The notes beneath the pieces were generated by a model. The model saw nothing but the letters and a program-made list of their open reading frames with translations. It was not told where the DNA came from and did not search any database. A program made the position numbers and the translations under genes. A stretch of DNA of 64,000 nucleotides from an uncultured Alsobacter sp. (GTDB taxonomy: Bacteria > Pseudomonadota > Alphaproteobacteria > Rhizobiales > Beijerinckiaceae). Where the stretch lies: the NCBI RefSeq assembly GCF_945952055.1, contig NZ_CAMFHB010000004.1:124001-188000 (forward strand). Reading direction: 5' to 3'. This document shows positions 8,466-16,106 of the stretch, in pieces (position 1 is the first letter of the stretch; every line of letters begins with the position of its first letter).

Positions 8466-9227
8466 TCAGAACTGGACGCGCTTCGTCATGCCGCCGTCGA
8501 CGATGAGGTTGGTGCCGGTGACCCAGGACGCCGCCGGGCTCGCCAGGAAGACCACGCAGCGCGCCACCTCCTCGGGCTCGCCCATGCGGCCGCTCGGCTG
8601 CTGAGCCAACGTCGATTCGTAGATCTGCGGCTGGCTCGCCTTGATCTGCTCCCACGAGCCGCCCTCGAAGATGATCGGGCCGGGCGACACCACGTTGACG
8701 CGGATGTTGCGCCGGAAGGTCACCTGCGAGAGCTGCTTGGCGTAGGTGATCAGCGCCGCCTTGAGGGCGTTGTAGGCCATCGGCGCCATGAAGGTCTCGA
8801 CCGCTGCGGTCGTGCCGATGAAGACGATCGAGCCGTGGCCCGATTCCTTCAGCGCCGGCATCAGGGCCTCGCAGCCGCGAACCGCGCCCATGAGGTCGAT
8901 CTCGAAGTTGCGGTACCAGTTCTTCTCCCCGTCCATGCCGCCGCCGGCGCTGACGTTGGGGATGAAGATGTCGCAGCCGCCGAGCTTCTCGGCGGTCTCG
9001 ACCAGCCAGGCCTTGTAGGGCTCGGCGTCCTTCACGTTGACGACGGAGCCCAGCACCTTGGTGCCATGCGCCTTCAGCGCGGTGACGGCCTCTTCGACCT
9101 CCTCGGGCTTGCGCGCGCAAATCGCGATGTCGCAGCCCTCGGCGGCCAGGATGTCGGCGATGCGCCGGCCGATGCCGCGGGTCGCCCCGGTGATGATCGC
9201 CTTCTTGCCCTTGAGGCCGAGATCCAT
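8466..9227 (-). CDS. Short-chain dehydrogenase/reductase (SDR) 2
   Basis: This is an NAD(P)-dependent SDR of 253 residues with the classical cofactor motif TGATRGIG (residues about 14-21) and catalytic Tyr/Lys in YNALK. It is the first gene of the operon with the ThuA-like and CoA-ligase genes. The position 13 residues before the catalytic Tyr, normally Ser, is Thr in the stretch FIGTTAAVE. Thr occasionally substitutes in active SDRs, but the change is worth noting. NVSAGG replaces the usual NNAG motif. A GTATAC site lies 65 bases upstream of the start codon. The substrate is unknown. Confidence 0.84.
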   Translation of the reverse strand: MDLGLKGKKAIITGATRGIGRRIADILAAEGCDIAICARKPEEVEEAVTALKAHGTKVLGSVVNVKDAEPYKAWLVETAEKLGGCDIFIPNVSAGGGMDGEKNWYRNFEIDLMGAVRGCEALMPALKESGHGSIVFIGTTAAVETFMAPMAYNALKAALITYAKQLSQVTFRRNIRVNVVSPGPIIFEGGSWEQIKASQPQIYESTLAQQPSGRMGEPEEVARCVVFLASPAASWVTGTNLIVDGGMTKRVQF

Positions 9228-9291
9228 GGCGCACTCCCCGCGTGATTGATTGGCCCGATCCTACACCACCCGCCCGCCCCGGCAAGCGCCT

Positions 9292-9297
9292 GTATAC
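9292..9297. promoter_or_regulatory. GTATAC operator upstream of the SDR2/ThuA-like/ligase operon
   Basis: A single GTATAC, followed by GCAG, lies in the 94-base gap between the flavoprotein gene and SDR2. The distance to the SDR2 start (65 bases) is compatible with a promoter position. The same hexamer occurs in three other promoter regions of the locus. Confidence 0.45.
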
Positions 9298-9321
9298 GCA
9301 GCGGGCGGGTTTTGTGTTTTT

Positions 9322-10974
9322 TCAGGCGTTGACCATCGCGTCCACTTGCGCGGCGGCGCGGCGGCCGGAGCGATAGCCGAACACGATGGCGGGCCCGAGC
9401 GTGCCGCCCGCCCCGCCATAGACCATGCCGGTCGGCCCGGCCATGGCGTTGCCCGCGGCGAACAGGCCGTGGATCGGCAGACCGTCGTTGTCGAGCACGG
9501 CGCCGTGCCCATCGGTGACCGGCCCGCCCTTGGTGCCGAGCGTGCTGGAGACGATCTCGAGCGCGTAATACGGCGCCGTGCCGATGGGGCCGAGCGTGGC
9601 GCCCTTGCCCGGATACTGGCTGAGGTCGCCGTTGAAGCCGTCATAGGCGCTGTCGCCACGGCCGAACTCCGGGTCGGAACCCGCCGCCACCGCGGCGTTC
9701 CAGCGCTCGAGGCTGGCGCGCAGGCCCGCCGGATCGATCCCGACCCTGGCCGCGAGCTCCTCCGGCGTCGCGCCGCTCGGCACCCAGGCCGGCATGGTGC
9801 CGCCGGCCGGCACGTCGAGGAAGCCGTATCGCTCGATCATGGAGGCGTCGAAGACGAGCCAGCACGGCAGGTTGCCGTATTCGAAGCGCACCGGGTCGAA
9901 CTGGTGGAACGCGCCGCCGAGCGCGTTGTAGTTGGTGGCCTCGTTGACGAAGCGGCGGCCCTTGCGGTTGACGATGATGCCGCCCGGGAGCGCCCGCTCG
10001 CGCAGGATCAGCACCACCTTCTGCTCGCCATACTGCTTCACGCCGGGCAGCAGGCAGACCGGCATCCACCACGCCTCGCGCATGTTGCCCATGCGGGCGC
10101 CGGCCTTCATCGCCATCGCCTGGCCATCGCCGGTGTTGGTCGGGATCGAGGCGGGGTGCTGCATGGGTCCACGCAGGAAGCCCGTGACCATGTCGGCGTT
10201 CCACTCGAAGCCGCCGGTGGCGATGACGACGCCGCCGCGGGCCGTGACGTCGTGGACCTTGCCGTCCTTCTCGATGCGCACGCCGGTGACGCGCCGGCCG
10301 TCGGTGATCAACTCGACCGCGCGCGCCTCCGTGACGGGCGCGAACCCGCGCTCCAGGCAGGCCGCCAGCAGAGCCCCGATCATGCCGCGGCCGCGGCCGT
10401 TGACCTTCGCCTCGCGGCGGCGCTGCATCTCGGCCTCGTCGATCCGCCCCGCTCCACCCCCGCGCGGCGATTCCCGCGTCGTCATGTAGACGTGCCCGGT
10501 GACCGGATCGGAGAACTGGCCGATGCCCACGCGGTCGCTCCAGTCGCCGAGGCCCGCGAACGAGAACGTCCCCGGTTCGATGGACCGGCCACCCTTCGGA
10601 CAGCCGCCCGGGTGTTCGGGGTGGTAGTCGGGGATGGGCAGCAGATGGAAGCGAACCGGGGTCTTCGTTTCCAGGTAGTTCAGCGCCTCGGCCACGCCGT
10701 CGACGAAGGCCTCCGCCATCTCGGGGCGGATCAGGCCATTCGAGAGAGCCGCCAGATAGGCGAGCGCGTCGGCGCGGGAGTCGGGCAGGCCGGCGTCGCG
10801 GGCGAGCCGGTTGTCCGGCATCCAGGCGACGCCGCCGGACAGCGCCGTGGTGCCGCCGACGACCGAGGCTTTCTCGAAGAGGCCCACGCGCGCGCCGGCA
10901 TCATGCGCCGCCAATGCCGCCACCATCCCGGCCGCGCCGGTGCCCAGGACCACGACGTCGAAATCGGTCTGCAT
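9322..10974 (-). CDS. FAD-dependent oxidoreductase, 3-ketosteroid-delta1-dehydrogenase-like
   Basis: This is a flavoprotein of 550 residues in the fumarate-reductase/KstD family, which typically introduces a double bond next to a ring ketone. The N-terminal dinucleotide motif is VVVLGTGAAGMVAAL followed by GLFEK, then GGTTALSGGVAW. The C-terminal stretch GMVYGGAGGTLGPA holds the Tyr-x3-Gly pair that in KstD enzymes polarises the C3 ketone. The ATG at 10974 was chosen because the FAD motif starts at residue 6. The gene is divergent from SDR3 across a region with two GTATAC sites and a palindromic repeat. A true steroid substrate is not implied; other cyclic ketones or fumarate-like acids are possible. 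Confidence 0.83.
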   Translation of the reverse strand: MQTDFDVVVLGTGAAGMVAALAAHDAGARVGLFEKASVVGGTTALSGGVAWMPDNRLARDAGLPDSRADALAYLAALSNGLIRPEMAEAFVDGVAEALNYLETKTPVRFHLLPIPDYHPEHPGGCPKGGRSIEPGTFSFAGLGDWSDRVGIGQFSDPVTGHVYMTTRESPRGGGAGRIDEAEMQRRREAKVNGRGRGMIGALLAACLERGFAPVTEARAVELITDGRRVTGVRIEKDGKVHDVTARGGVVIATGGFEWNADMVTGFLRGPMQHPASIPTNTGDGQAMAMKAGARMGNMREAWWMPVCLLPGVKQYGEQKVVLILRERALPGGIIVNRKGRRFVNEATNYNALGGAFHQFDPVRFEYGNLPCWLVFDASMIERYGFLDVPAGGTMPAWVPSGATPEELAARVGIDPAGLRASLERWNAAVAAGSDPEFGRGDSAYDGFNGDLSQYPGKGATLGPIGTAPYYALEIVSSTLGTKGGPVTDGHGAVLDNDGLPIHGLFAAGNAMAGPTGMVYGGAGGTLGPAIVFGYRSGRRAAAQVDAMVNA

Positions 10975-11022
10975 GCGCCCTCCCCTGTGTTTGGAATAAG
11001 GTATGCGCAGAAGGGCCGACCT

Positions 11023-11028
11023 GTATAC
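11023..11028. promoter_or_regulatory. GTATAC operator upstream of the KstD-like gene
   Basis: GTATAC lies 49 bases upstream of the flavoprotein start, with a near-match GTATGC at 11001-11006 on the same strand, 22 bases away. This echoes the two-turn spacing seen at 4678/4699. Confidence 0.45.
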
Positions 11029-11064
11029 GGCTTTACCAATCAACTCACCAATTGCCCTGTCTGG

Positions 11065-11159
11065 CGTCCTGCCCGGGCTCCGCCCGGGCATCCACGACTT
11101 TGGTTGGGACAGGCGAAGTCGTGGGTGGCCGGGCCAAGCCCGGCCATGACGGCGGAGAG
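11065..11159. repeat. Family A palindromic repeat, copy 2
   Basis: This copy has the same two-palindrome structure as copy 1 (CCCGGGCTCCGCCCGGG on the left, CCGGGCCAAGCCCGG on the right, CCACGACTT/AAGTCGTGG-type arms, closing GACGGCGGAGAG). It is unusual in lying between two divergent genes, separating the two GTATAC sites at 11023 and 11215. Confidence 0.85.
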
Positions 11160-11214
11160 GATGAGCCTTGTCGGCCAGAGCGCACAGACACGCTTCCACA
11201 CTGCCTCGATCTGC

Positions 11215-11220
11215 GTATAC
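11215..11220. promoter_or_regulatory. GTATAC operator upstream of SDR3/isomerase operon
   Basis: GTATAC followed by AGTATC lies 34 bases upstream of the SDR3 start codon, in an AT-richer stretch (AGTATCGTCACAAAGATATT) that probably holds the promoter. GGGAGG at 11243-11248 is the ribosome-binding site of SDR3. Confidence 0.45.
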
Positions 11221-11253
11221 AGTATCGTCACAAAGATATTCAGGGAGGATGCC

Positions 11254-12009
11254 ATGCGCTTCGCCAACCGCGTTCTGTTCGTCACCGGCGGCGGTTCGGG
11301 CCTGGGGGCCGCGACGGCACGACGCTATGCCTCGGAAGGCGGCAAGGTGGCCGTGGCCGATCGCAATGGCGCCGCGGCCGAGGCCGTGGCGGCCTCGATC
11401 CCGGGTGGGTTGGCGATCACCTGCGACGTGGGCGACGAAGCCTCGGTGGAGGCGGCCGTCGCGAAGACCCACGCGACGTTCGGGCGGCTCGACAGCGTTT
11501 TCTGCGCCGCGGGCCACGTGGAGTTCGCCCCCATCGAGCAGTTCACGGCCGAGCAGTTCGAGCGCATGCTGCGGGTCCACGTGACCGGGACGTTCCTCGC
11601 GTGTCGGGCGGCGTTGCCCCGGCTGCGGGCTTCCGGCGGGGGGGCGATCGTCAACGTCGCGTCCGTCGCGGGTCTCACGGCCCGCAGAAATCTCGCGGCG
11701 TACTCCGCCGCCAAGGGCGCGATCATGGCGCTCTCCCGGCAGCTCTCGCTCGATGCCGCCGACGACAAGGTGCGCGTCAACGTGATCGCCCCCGGCACCG
11801 TGCGCACGGGCATGACCGAGCCGCTCTATTATGCCCGTGGCGAAGGCGACTACGCGAAGGGCGCGGCGATGTCGTCGAGCGACTCGATCCAGAAGCGCAT
11901 CGCGGAGCCCGAGGAGATCGCCGCCCCGGTGTGCTTCCTGCTGTCGGACGAGGCGAGCTTCTGCACCGGGATGACGCTGGTGGCCGATGGCGGTCTGACA
12001 GCGATTTGA
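11254..12009 (+). CDS. Short-chain dehydrogenase/reductase (SDR) 3
   Basis: This is a classical SDR of 251 residues. It has TGGGSGLG at about residues 11-18, an acidic cofactor-selecting residue in VADRN (suggesting NAD rather than NADP), catalytic Ser in NVASVAG, and Tyr/Lys in YSAAK. The ATG at 11254 follows GGGAGG by 5 bases. It is followed at 5 bases by a TIM-barrel isomerase-like gene, forming a two-gene unit driven from the GTATAC-bearing promoter. It is most like dehydrogenases of secondary alcohols. Which step it serves in the locus is not known. Confidence 0.86.
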   Translation: MRFANRVLFVTGGGSGLGAATARRYASEGGKVAVADRNGAAAEAVAASIPGGLAITCDVGDEASVEAAVAKTHATFGRLDSVFCAAGHVEFAPIEQFTAEQFERMLRVHVTGTFLACRAALPRLRASGGGAIVNVASVAGLTARRNLAAYSAAKGAIMALSRQLSLDAADDKVRVNVIAPGTVRTGMTEPLYYARGEGDYAKGAAMSSSDSIQKRIAEPEEIAAPVCFLLSDEASFCTGMTLVADGGLTAI

Positions 12010-12014
12010 GTCGC

Positions 12015-12839
12015 ATGGACAGGTCCGCTCAAGCATTGCGCGAGCGTCTTGGCCTCCACCACCTGACCGTGCTGGACGCGAGCCCGGCCGAGGTCGTCAC
12101 GATCGCCGCGGACATCGGCTGCCCCACCGTCACGCTCTTCGTGCAGGCGACCGGGCGCAGCAACGACACCTACCCCATCGTCACCGATGGGCTGGTGGCG
12201 CGCGACGTCCGGGCGCGACTGGCCGATACCGGCGTCCGGGTGCACAACCTCGAGGCCTTCGTCTTGCGCCCGTCGGTGCCGGCGGAAGCCTTCGTGCCGG
12301 CGCTCGACCTCGGCGCGTCGCTGGGCGCCGCCAGGTTGACCGTGCTGGTGGGCGACCCCGACCTCGGCCGCGCCTTCGACCGCTTCAGCGCGCTGTGCGA
12401 GGAGGCCGCGGCGCGCGGCCTGGCCGTGCACGTCGAGTTTCACGCGTTCACCCAGATCCGCACCTTCGGCGCGGCCCAGGGGTTCCTCGCCCGCGGGCGC
12501 CCGGCCAACGCGGCGCTGGCCGTGGACGCGCTGCACCTGCACCGCAACGACCACGGCATCGAGCCGTTGCGCTGCATGGCCGGCGCGCCGATCGGCTACG
12601 CGCAGCTGTGCGACGGGCCGCCGACGGTCGGTCCGGAAGAGGCCTTCGCCGAAGCCGTGAGCAACCGCATGCTGCCGGGCGAAGGCAGCTTCGACCTTCC
12701 CGGCTTCGTCGCGCTGCTGCCGCCGGACATCGTCCTCGACATCGAGGTCCCCTCCCGCGTCCTGCAGGAGCGAGGGCTCGGCCCGCTCGCGCGGGCGCGC
12801 GCCGTCATGGACGCGACGCTACGCTGCCTGGGGCCGTGA
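12015..12839 (+). CDS. Xylose-isomerase-like TIM-barrel protein (sugar phosphate isomerase/epimerase family)
   Basis: This 274-residue protein belongs to the AP-endonuclease-2/xylose-isomerase-like TIM barrels, which are metal-dependent isomerases, epimerases, dehydratases or lyases. Candidate metal ligands are Glu in VHVEFHA, Asp/His in LAVDALHLHR, and Glu in IVLDIEVPSR near the C terminus. It starts 5 bases after SDR3 and is probably co-translated with it. The gene ends 37 bases before the convergent small protein at 12877. Members of this family often act in catabolic clusters on inositol- or sugar-like rings, which fits the dehydrogenase neighbours, but the reaction cannot be assigned. 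Confidence 0.78.
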   Translation: MDRSAQALRERLGLHHLTVLDASPAEVVTIAADIGCPTVTLFVQATGRSNDTYPIVTDGLVARDVRARLADTGVRVHNLEAFVLRPSVPAEAFVPALDLGASLGAARLTVLVGDPDLGRAFDRFSALCEEAAARGLAVHVEFHAFTQIRTFGAAQGFLARGRPANAALAVDALHLHRNDHGIEPLRCMAGAPIGYAQLCDGPPTVGPEEAFAEAVSNRMLPGEGSFDLPGFVALLPPDIVLDIEVPSRVLQERGLGPLARARAVMDATLRCLGP

Positions 12840-12876
12840 GCCCGCCGGGCCGCCGTTCAGCCGCACGGTCCCAGGC

Positions 12877-13089
12877 TCACGTCCTGCGGAACCCCGTCGT
12901 GGGAACCAGGTCGTGCGGACCCACGCACTCGGCGAGCCGGATGAGCCAGCCCAGCACCATGGCCTTCTCGCCGTCGTCGCGCATGTCGACGAGGGCACGC
13001 TCGGCGACGGCGCGGAACTCGTGCCATCGCAGGACGAATTCGGCGAGATCGCGGGGATTTTCGGCTTCGCTTGAAGAGAACTTTGGCAC
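12877..13089 (-). CDS. Small hypothetical protein, divergent from the SARP-like regulator
   Basis: This is a 70-residue protein with no family recognised. A GTG start at 13089 gives a protein beginning MPKFSSSEAENPRDL; the rest is predicted mainly helical (LAEFVLRWHEFRAVAERAL, then GEKAMVLGWLIRLAE). It is placed head-to-head with the regulator gene at 13234 across 144 bases, and its frame shows coding-like third-position GC. A weak AGGAC lies about 12 bases upstream. The frame stays open further upstream, so a longer N terminus is possible. The context suggests a link to the regulator/PAP2/subtilase cassette. Confidence 0.5.
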   Translation of the reverse strand: MPKFSSSEAENPRDLAEFVLRWHEFRAVAERALVDMRDDGEKAMVLGWLIRLAECVGPHDLVPTTGFRRT

Positions 13090-13233
13090 GTTTTTGTGTC
13101 CTGATGACCTGACGACCAAGCATAGTGCCAGTTGCCGCGGCGGTGCCGTGAGAAGGGCGTGAAATGCCCGTGAAGCCAATTGTTGCACCGGCCCGCGCGC
13201 GATAGCCTCCAGACGGGATCGCGAGAGGCGCGC

Positions 13234-14895
13234 ATGGCGGACACGCTGGTCGAGGTCAATCTCTACGGAGCCTGCCTGGTCAGGACGACCGGTGACGCGC
13301 CCGTCGAGATCACCGGCGCCAAGCACAAGGCGCTCTTCGCCCTCCTGGCGACTGCCCCCCATGGCCGGCGCACCCGGGCCTTCGTCCAGGAGACGTTGTG
13401 GGGCGCGGGCGACTACGACACCGGCAACCAGAACCTGCGGCGGGCCGTGTCCGACCTGCGCAAGAGTCTGGGCCCCCACTTCGACGCGCTGATCACGGCG
13501 ACGACGACCGAACTCATCCTCGACCTTTCGCGGGTCGCGCTTCTGGGCGAGCCGGGGAGCGGCACTTTCCTGGAAGGCATCGAGGTCAAGACACCGGGTT
13601 TCCTGCGCTGGCTATCGGAGATGCGGGCGGCGCGCGTGCCGGCCGCGGCCCGCGGCGGGTCGGAGCCGGCCCCGACGCCGCGCCGCAGCCCTGCCCCGGC
13701 AGACATGCTGCCCGCCATCGCCGTGCTGCCGTTCCGCAGTGTGCCGGGGGACAAGGACCAGGCGACGCTGGGCGACTGGCTGGCCGAGGAAGCCTGTCGC
13801 GCCCTGAGCCGCTCGCACCTGCTGTCGGTGATCTCCCACCTGTCGTCGCGGGAGCTCGCCCGCTCCCAACCGGCGATGGAGACGGTGCGCGAGCGCCTGC
13901 AGGTCGACTACTGCATGACGGGCAGCATCCGGCCCGACGGCGGCTCGCTCCTCCTGGCCATTGACCTCGTGGCCGCTGACACCGGCCGCCTGCTGCTGAC
14001 GCGGGAGTACGGCCTCGACGAGGGCCGCTGCTTCGAGGACGGCCTCGCCGCCATCCGCAACGCCGTCGAGGCGGTGGGACGTGAGGTGACCGAGGCGGCC
14101 ATCACCGAGGTGGCCGGACGCCCCTTGTCCGACATCGAGGATCACCGGCTCGTGGTGGCGGGCGTGGGCCTGATGCACCGGCCCGCGCTCAGGGATTTCG
14201 CGCGGGGCCGGGCCTTCCTGGAGGAGGCCGTAGCGCGCGTGCCGGGCGCAGCGTCGATCCATGGGTGGCTGGGCAAATGGTACGTGCTCAGCGTGTTCAA
14301 CTACTGGAGCAGCGACCCCGCTGCAGACACCCAGCGGTCTCTGGACTGGACGGCCCGGGGGCTGGACATCGAGCCGACCAACAGCTTCTGCCTGACCATC
14401 GACGGCTTCGCGCAGAACAACCTCCTGAAGCGGATGGACGTGGCGGCCGACCGCTATGCGCTCGCCTTGCGCCACAACCCCAGCGAGGCCCTGTCCTGGC
14501 TGCTGAACGGCGCTCTGCTGGCTTTCCAGGACAAGGCCGGCGAGGCCGTCACCATGGCCGAGCGCGGCCGGCGCCTGTCGCCCATCGATCCCTTCGGCTA
14601 CTTCTTCGACGCGCTCGGCGCCTCGGTTCACATGTCGGCCGGGCACTACGAAGCCGCGGCGACGCTGGCCCAGCGCTCGCTCGCCGCCAATGGCCGGCAC
14701 CTGTCCTCCATGCGGACCCTCATCGCCGCCCAGCACTATCTCGGCCGGCGCGACGAGGCCCGCAAGACGGCGGCCCTGCTGATGCAGCGCCAGCCGAACT
14801 TCACCATCGACGGCTACCGCCGGGCTCACCCAGCGGCCGACTTCGAGGTCGGCCGGCGGGTGATCACGGCGCTGGCCGCATCCGGCATTCGATAG
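13234..14895 (+). CDS. Winged-helix (SARP/OmpR-like) regulator with TolB-like and TPR domains
   Basis: This is a 553-residue multidomain regulator. Residues about 5-110 form an OmpR/SARP-type winged helix (LVEVNLYGACLV start, recognition region NQNLRRAVSDLRKSLG). A Pro-rich linker (about 130-148) leads to a TolB-N-like domain found in adenylate-cyclase-associated regulators (AIAVLPFRSVPGDKD, then YCMTGSIRPDGG). The C-terminal half carries TPR-type helical repeats (NPSEALSWLLNGALLAFQDK and following). There is no signal peptide or membrane helix, so it acts in the cytoplasm. The ATG at 13234 has GAGAGG upstream. The PAP2-like gene follows at 11 bases, so the regulator heads the cassette. The signal sensed is unknown. 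Confidence 0.8.
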   Translation: MADTLVEVNLYGACLVRTTGDAPVEITGAKHKALFALLATAPHGRRTRAFVQETLWGAGDYDTGNQNLRRAVSDLRKSLGPHFDALITATTTELILDLSRVALLGEPGSGTFLEGIEVKTPGFLRWLSEMRAARVPAAARGGSEPAPTPRRSPAPADMLPAIAVLPFRSVPGDKDQATLGDWLAEEACRALSRSHLLSVISHLSSRELARSQPAMETVRERLQVDYCMTGSIRPDGGSLLLAIDLVAADTGRLLLTREYGLDEGRCFEDGLAAIRNAVEAVGREVTEAAITEVAGRPLSDIEDHRLVVAGVGLMHRPALRDFARGRAFLEEAVARVPGAASIHGWLGKWYVLSVFNYWSSDPAADTQRSLDWTARGLDIEPTNSFCLTIDGFAQNNLLKRMDVAADRYALALRHNPSEALSWLLNGALLAFQDKAGEAVTMAERGRRLSPIDPFGYFFDALGASVHMSAGHYEAAATLAQRSLAANGRHLSSMRTLIAAQHYLGRRDEARKTAALLMQRQPNFTIDGYRRAHPAADFEVGRRVITALAASGIR

Positions 14896-14906
14896 GGAGC
14901 ACGGCC

Positions 14907-16067
14907 ATGGCGGGCATGGGTGGACTTGGCGGATTGGGCGGACTCGGCGGGCTCGGGGGCCTGGGTGGGCTTGGAGGCCTGGGCGGACTGGGAGGTCTCG
15001 GAGGCCTCGGAGGTCTCGGAGGCCTGGGCGGTCTCGGGGGCCTCGGCGGTGCGGGCGGACTCGCGGCAGCCGGCAACGATCCCGGCGTGGTCACCGGTGT
15101 CCTGGTGGCGACGCAGTCCATCGCCCACGTCGCCGGCCCCGACGACGACGGCGCGCAGCCCCGCGGCAGCTTCACCCCGCTGGCCATGGGACCGGAGAAG
15201 AACCTCGAGAAGTGGGAACAGTGGGTCCGCGGCTCGCTCTACCTCACGGAGGCCCTGCGCGCCTTCGACTGGATCGTTCCCGATCGCGATGCCGAGCATC
15301 CCGCCTTCGTCCTCAAGCACGACGGCGAGGCCGTTTACACGCTCGTGCGCCCGTCCATCGACGTGTTCCGCCAGCAGCTGGAGTTCATGCGCACCTACGC
15401 GGAGCAGCGGGCCGACCGGGCGCCGGAGATCCTCACCCAGATCGGCTATCCCACCGCCTATTTCACTGGCCTCCTCGGCCTTGGCGCCGCCTACCAGAAG
15501 ACCTTCGAGCTGATCACGGTGACGCAGGTCCTCACGTCGCACGTCGCCATGGTGGTGAAGCATCATCTGGCCTGCCGCAGGCCGGACAAGCTCGGGGCCA
15601 GCGTGATGCCGATGATCGTCACCCCGGGCCACGGCACCTTCCCGAGCGCCCACTCGGCCGAGGCCTTCGCGGTGCGCACGCTGCTGCGCGGGCTGCTCGA
15701 GGATCCCGCGGTGAAGCCCCACTTCCCCGAGCCCAAGCGCGTGGCCGACCTCGTCTCCAAGCAGGCCGAGCGGATCGCGGTCAACCGCACGGTGGCGGGC
15801 GTGCACTTCCCCATCGACACCTGGGCCGGTGCCGCGCTGGGCGAACTCGTCGGCGGTGTCGTTCTCGGCCTCGCCGGACGCCAGGCGACCGTTCGCCCGC
15901 GCCACTACGACGCCCGCCACGCCGACTTCTTCGCCAGGTTTTTCGACGACGAGCCCGCCGCCGAGGACCGCGGACTCACGCGCGACCAGGGGACCCATGC
16001 GGTCGCTTCGAGCCCGCTCTTCACGTGGCTGTGGTCGCAGGCCACGGCCGAGTTTGCGCTGGGCTGA
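14907..16067 (+). CDS. PAP2/vanadium-haloperoxidase-like protein with N-terminal Gly-Leu-Gly repeat
   Basis: This 386-residue protein belongs to the PAP2/vanadium-dependent haloperoxidase superfamily, whose members hydrolyse phosphates or, with bound vanadate, oxidise halides. All three active-site motifs are present: K218-x6-RP (KHHLACRRP), PSAHS at 246-250, and R-x3-G-x-H-x3-D at 294-304 (RTVAGVHFPID). Residues 6-47 are fourteen perfect Gly-Leu-Gly triplets, followed by GAGGL. Outside the repeat the protein is largely soluble, as in haloperoxidases rather than membrane lipid phosphatases. ATG 14907 has AGGGAG upstream. The subtilase gene follows after 39 bases. Substrate and the role of the repeat are unknown. 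Confidence 0.78.
   Translation: MAGMGGLGGLGGLGGLGGLGGLGGLGGLGGLGGLGGLGGLGGLGGLGGAGGLAAAGNDPGVVTGVLVATQSIAHVAGPDDDGAQPRGSFTPLAMGPEKNLEKWEQWVRGSLYLTEALRAFDWIVPDRDAEHPAFVLKHDGEAVYTLVRPSIDVFRQQLEFMRTYAEQRADRAPEILTQIGYPTAYFTGLLGLGAAYQKTFELITVTQVLTSHVAMVVKHHLACRRPDKLGASVMPMIVTPGHGTFPSAHSAEAFAVRTLLRGLLEDPAVKPHFPEPKRVADLVSKQAERIAVNRTVAGVHFPIDTWAGAALGELVGGVVLGLAGRQATVRPRHYDARHADFFARFFDDEPAAEDRGLTRDQGTHAVASSPLFTWLWSQATAEFALG
14922..15047 (+). repeat. Fourteen-copy 9-base repeat encoding Gly-Leu-Gly
   Basis: Fourteen consecutive in-frame 9-base units of the form GGN-CTN-GGN (one TTG) encode uninterrupted Gly-Leu-Gly. Synonymous codons vary between units, so the tract is conserved at protein level and not a recent perfect slippage product, although it should be prone to length change. 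Confidence 0.92.
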
Positions 16068-16106
16068 CACACGCCCGACGCGGGCCCCATCCCCGGAGAC
16101 CGGACC

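Noticed and set aside
9250-11253. Very long N-terminal extension of SDR3
   Set aside because: The frame is open far upstream, but the sequence before 11254 overlaps the flavoprotein gene and lacks homology. GGGAGG and the cofactor motif position fix the start at 11254.
14922-15047. CRISPR-like array at the 9-base repeat tract
   Set aside because: The units are contiguous, in frame and without spacers; they encode Gly-Leu-Gly. No CRISPR array or cas gene was seen in the window.
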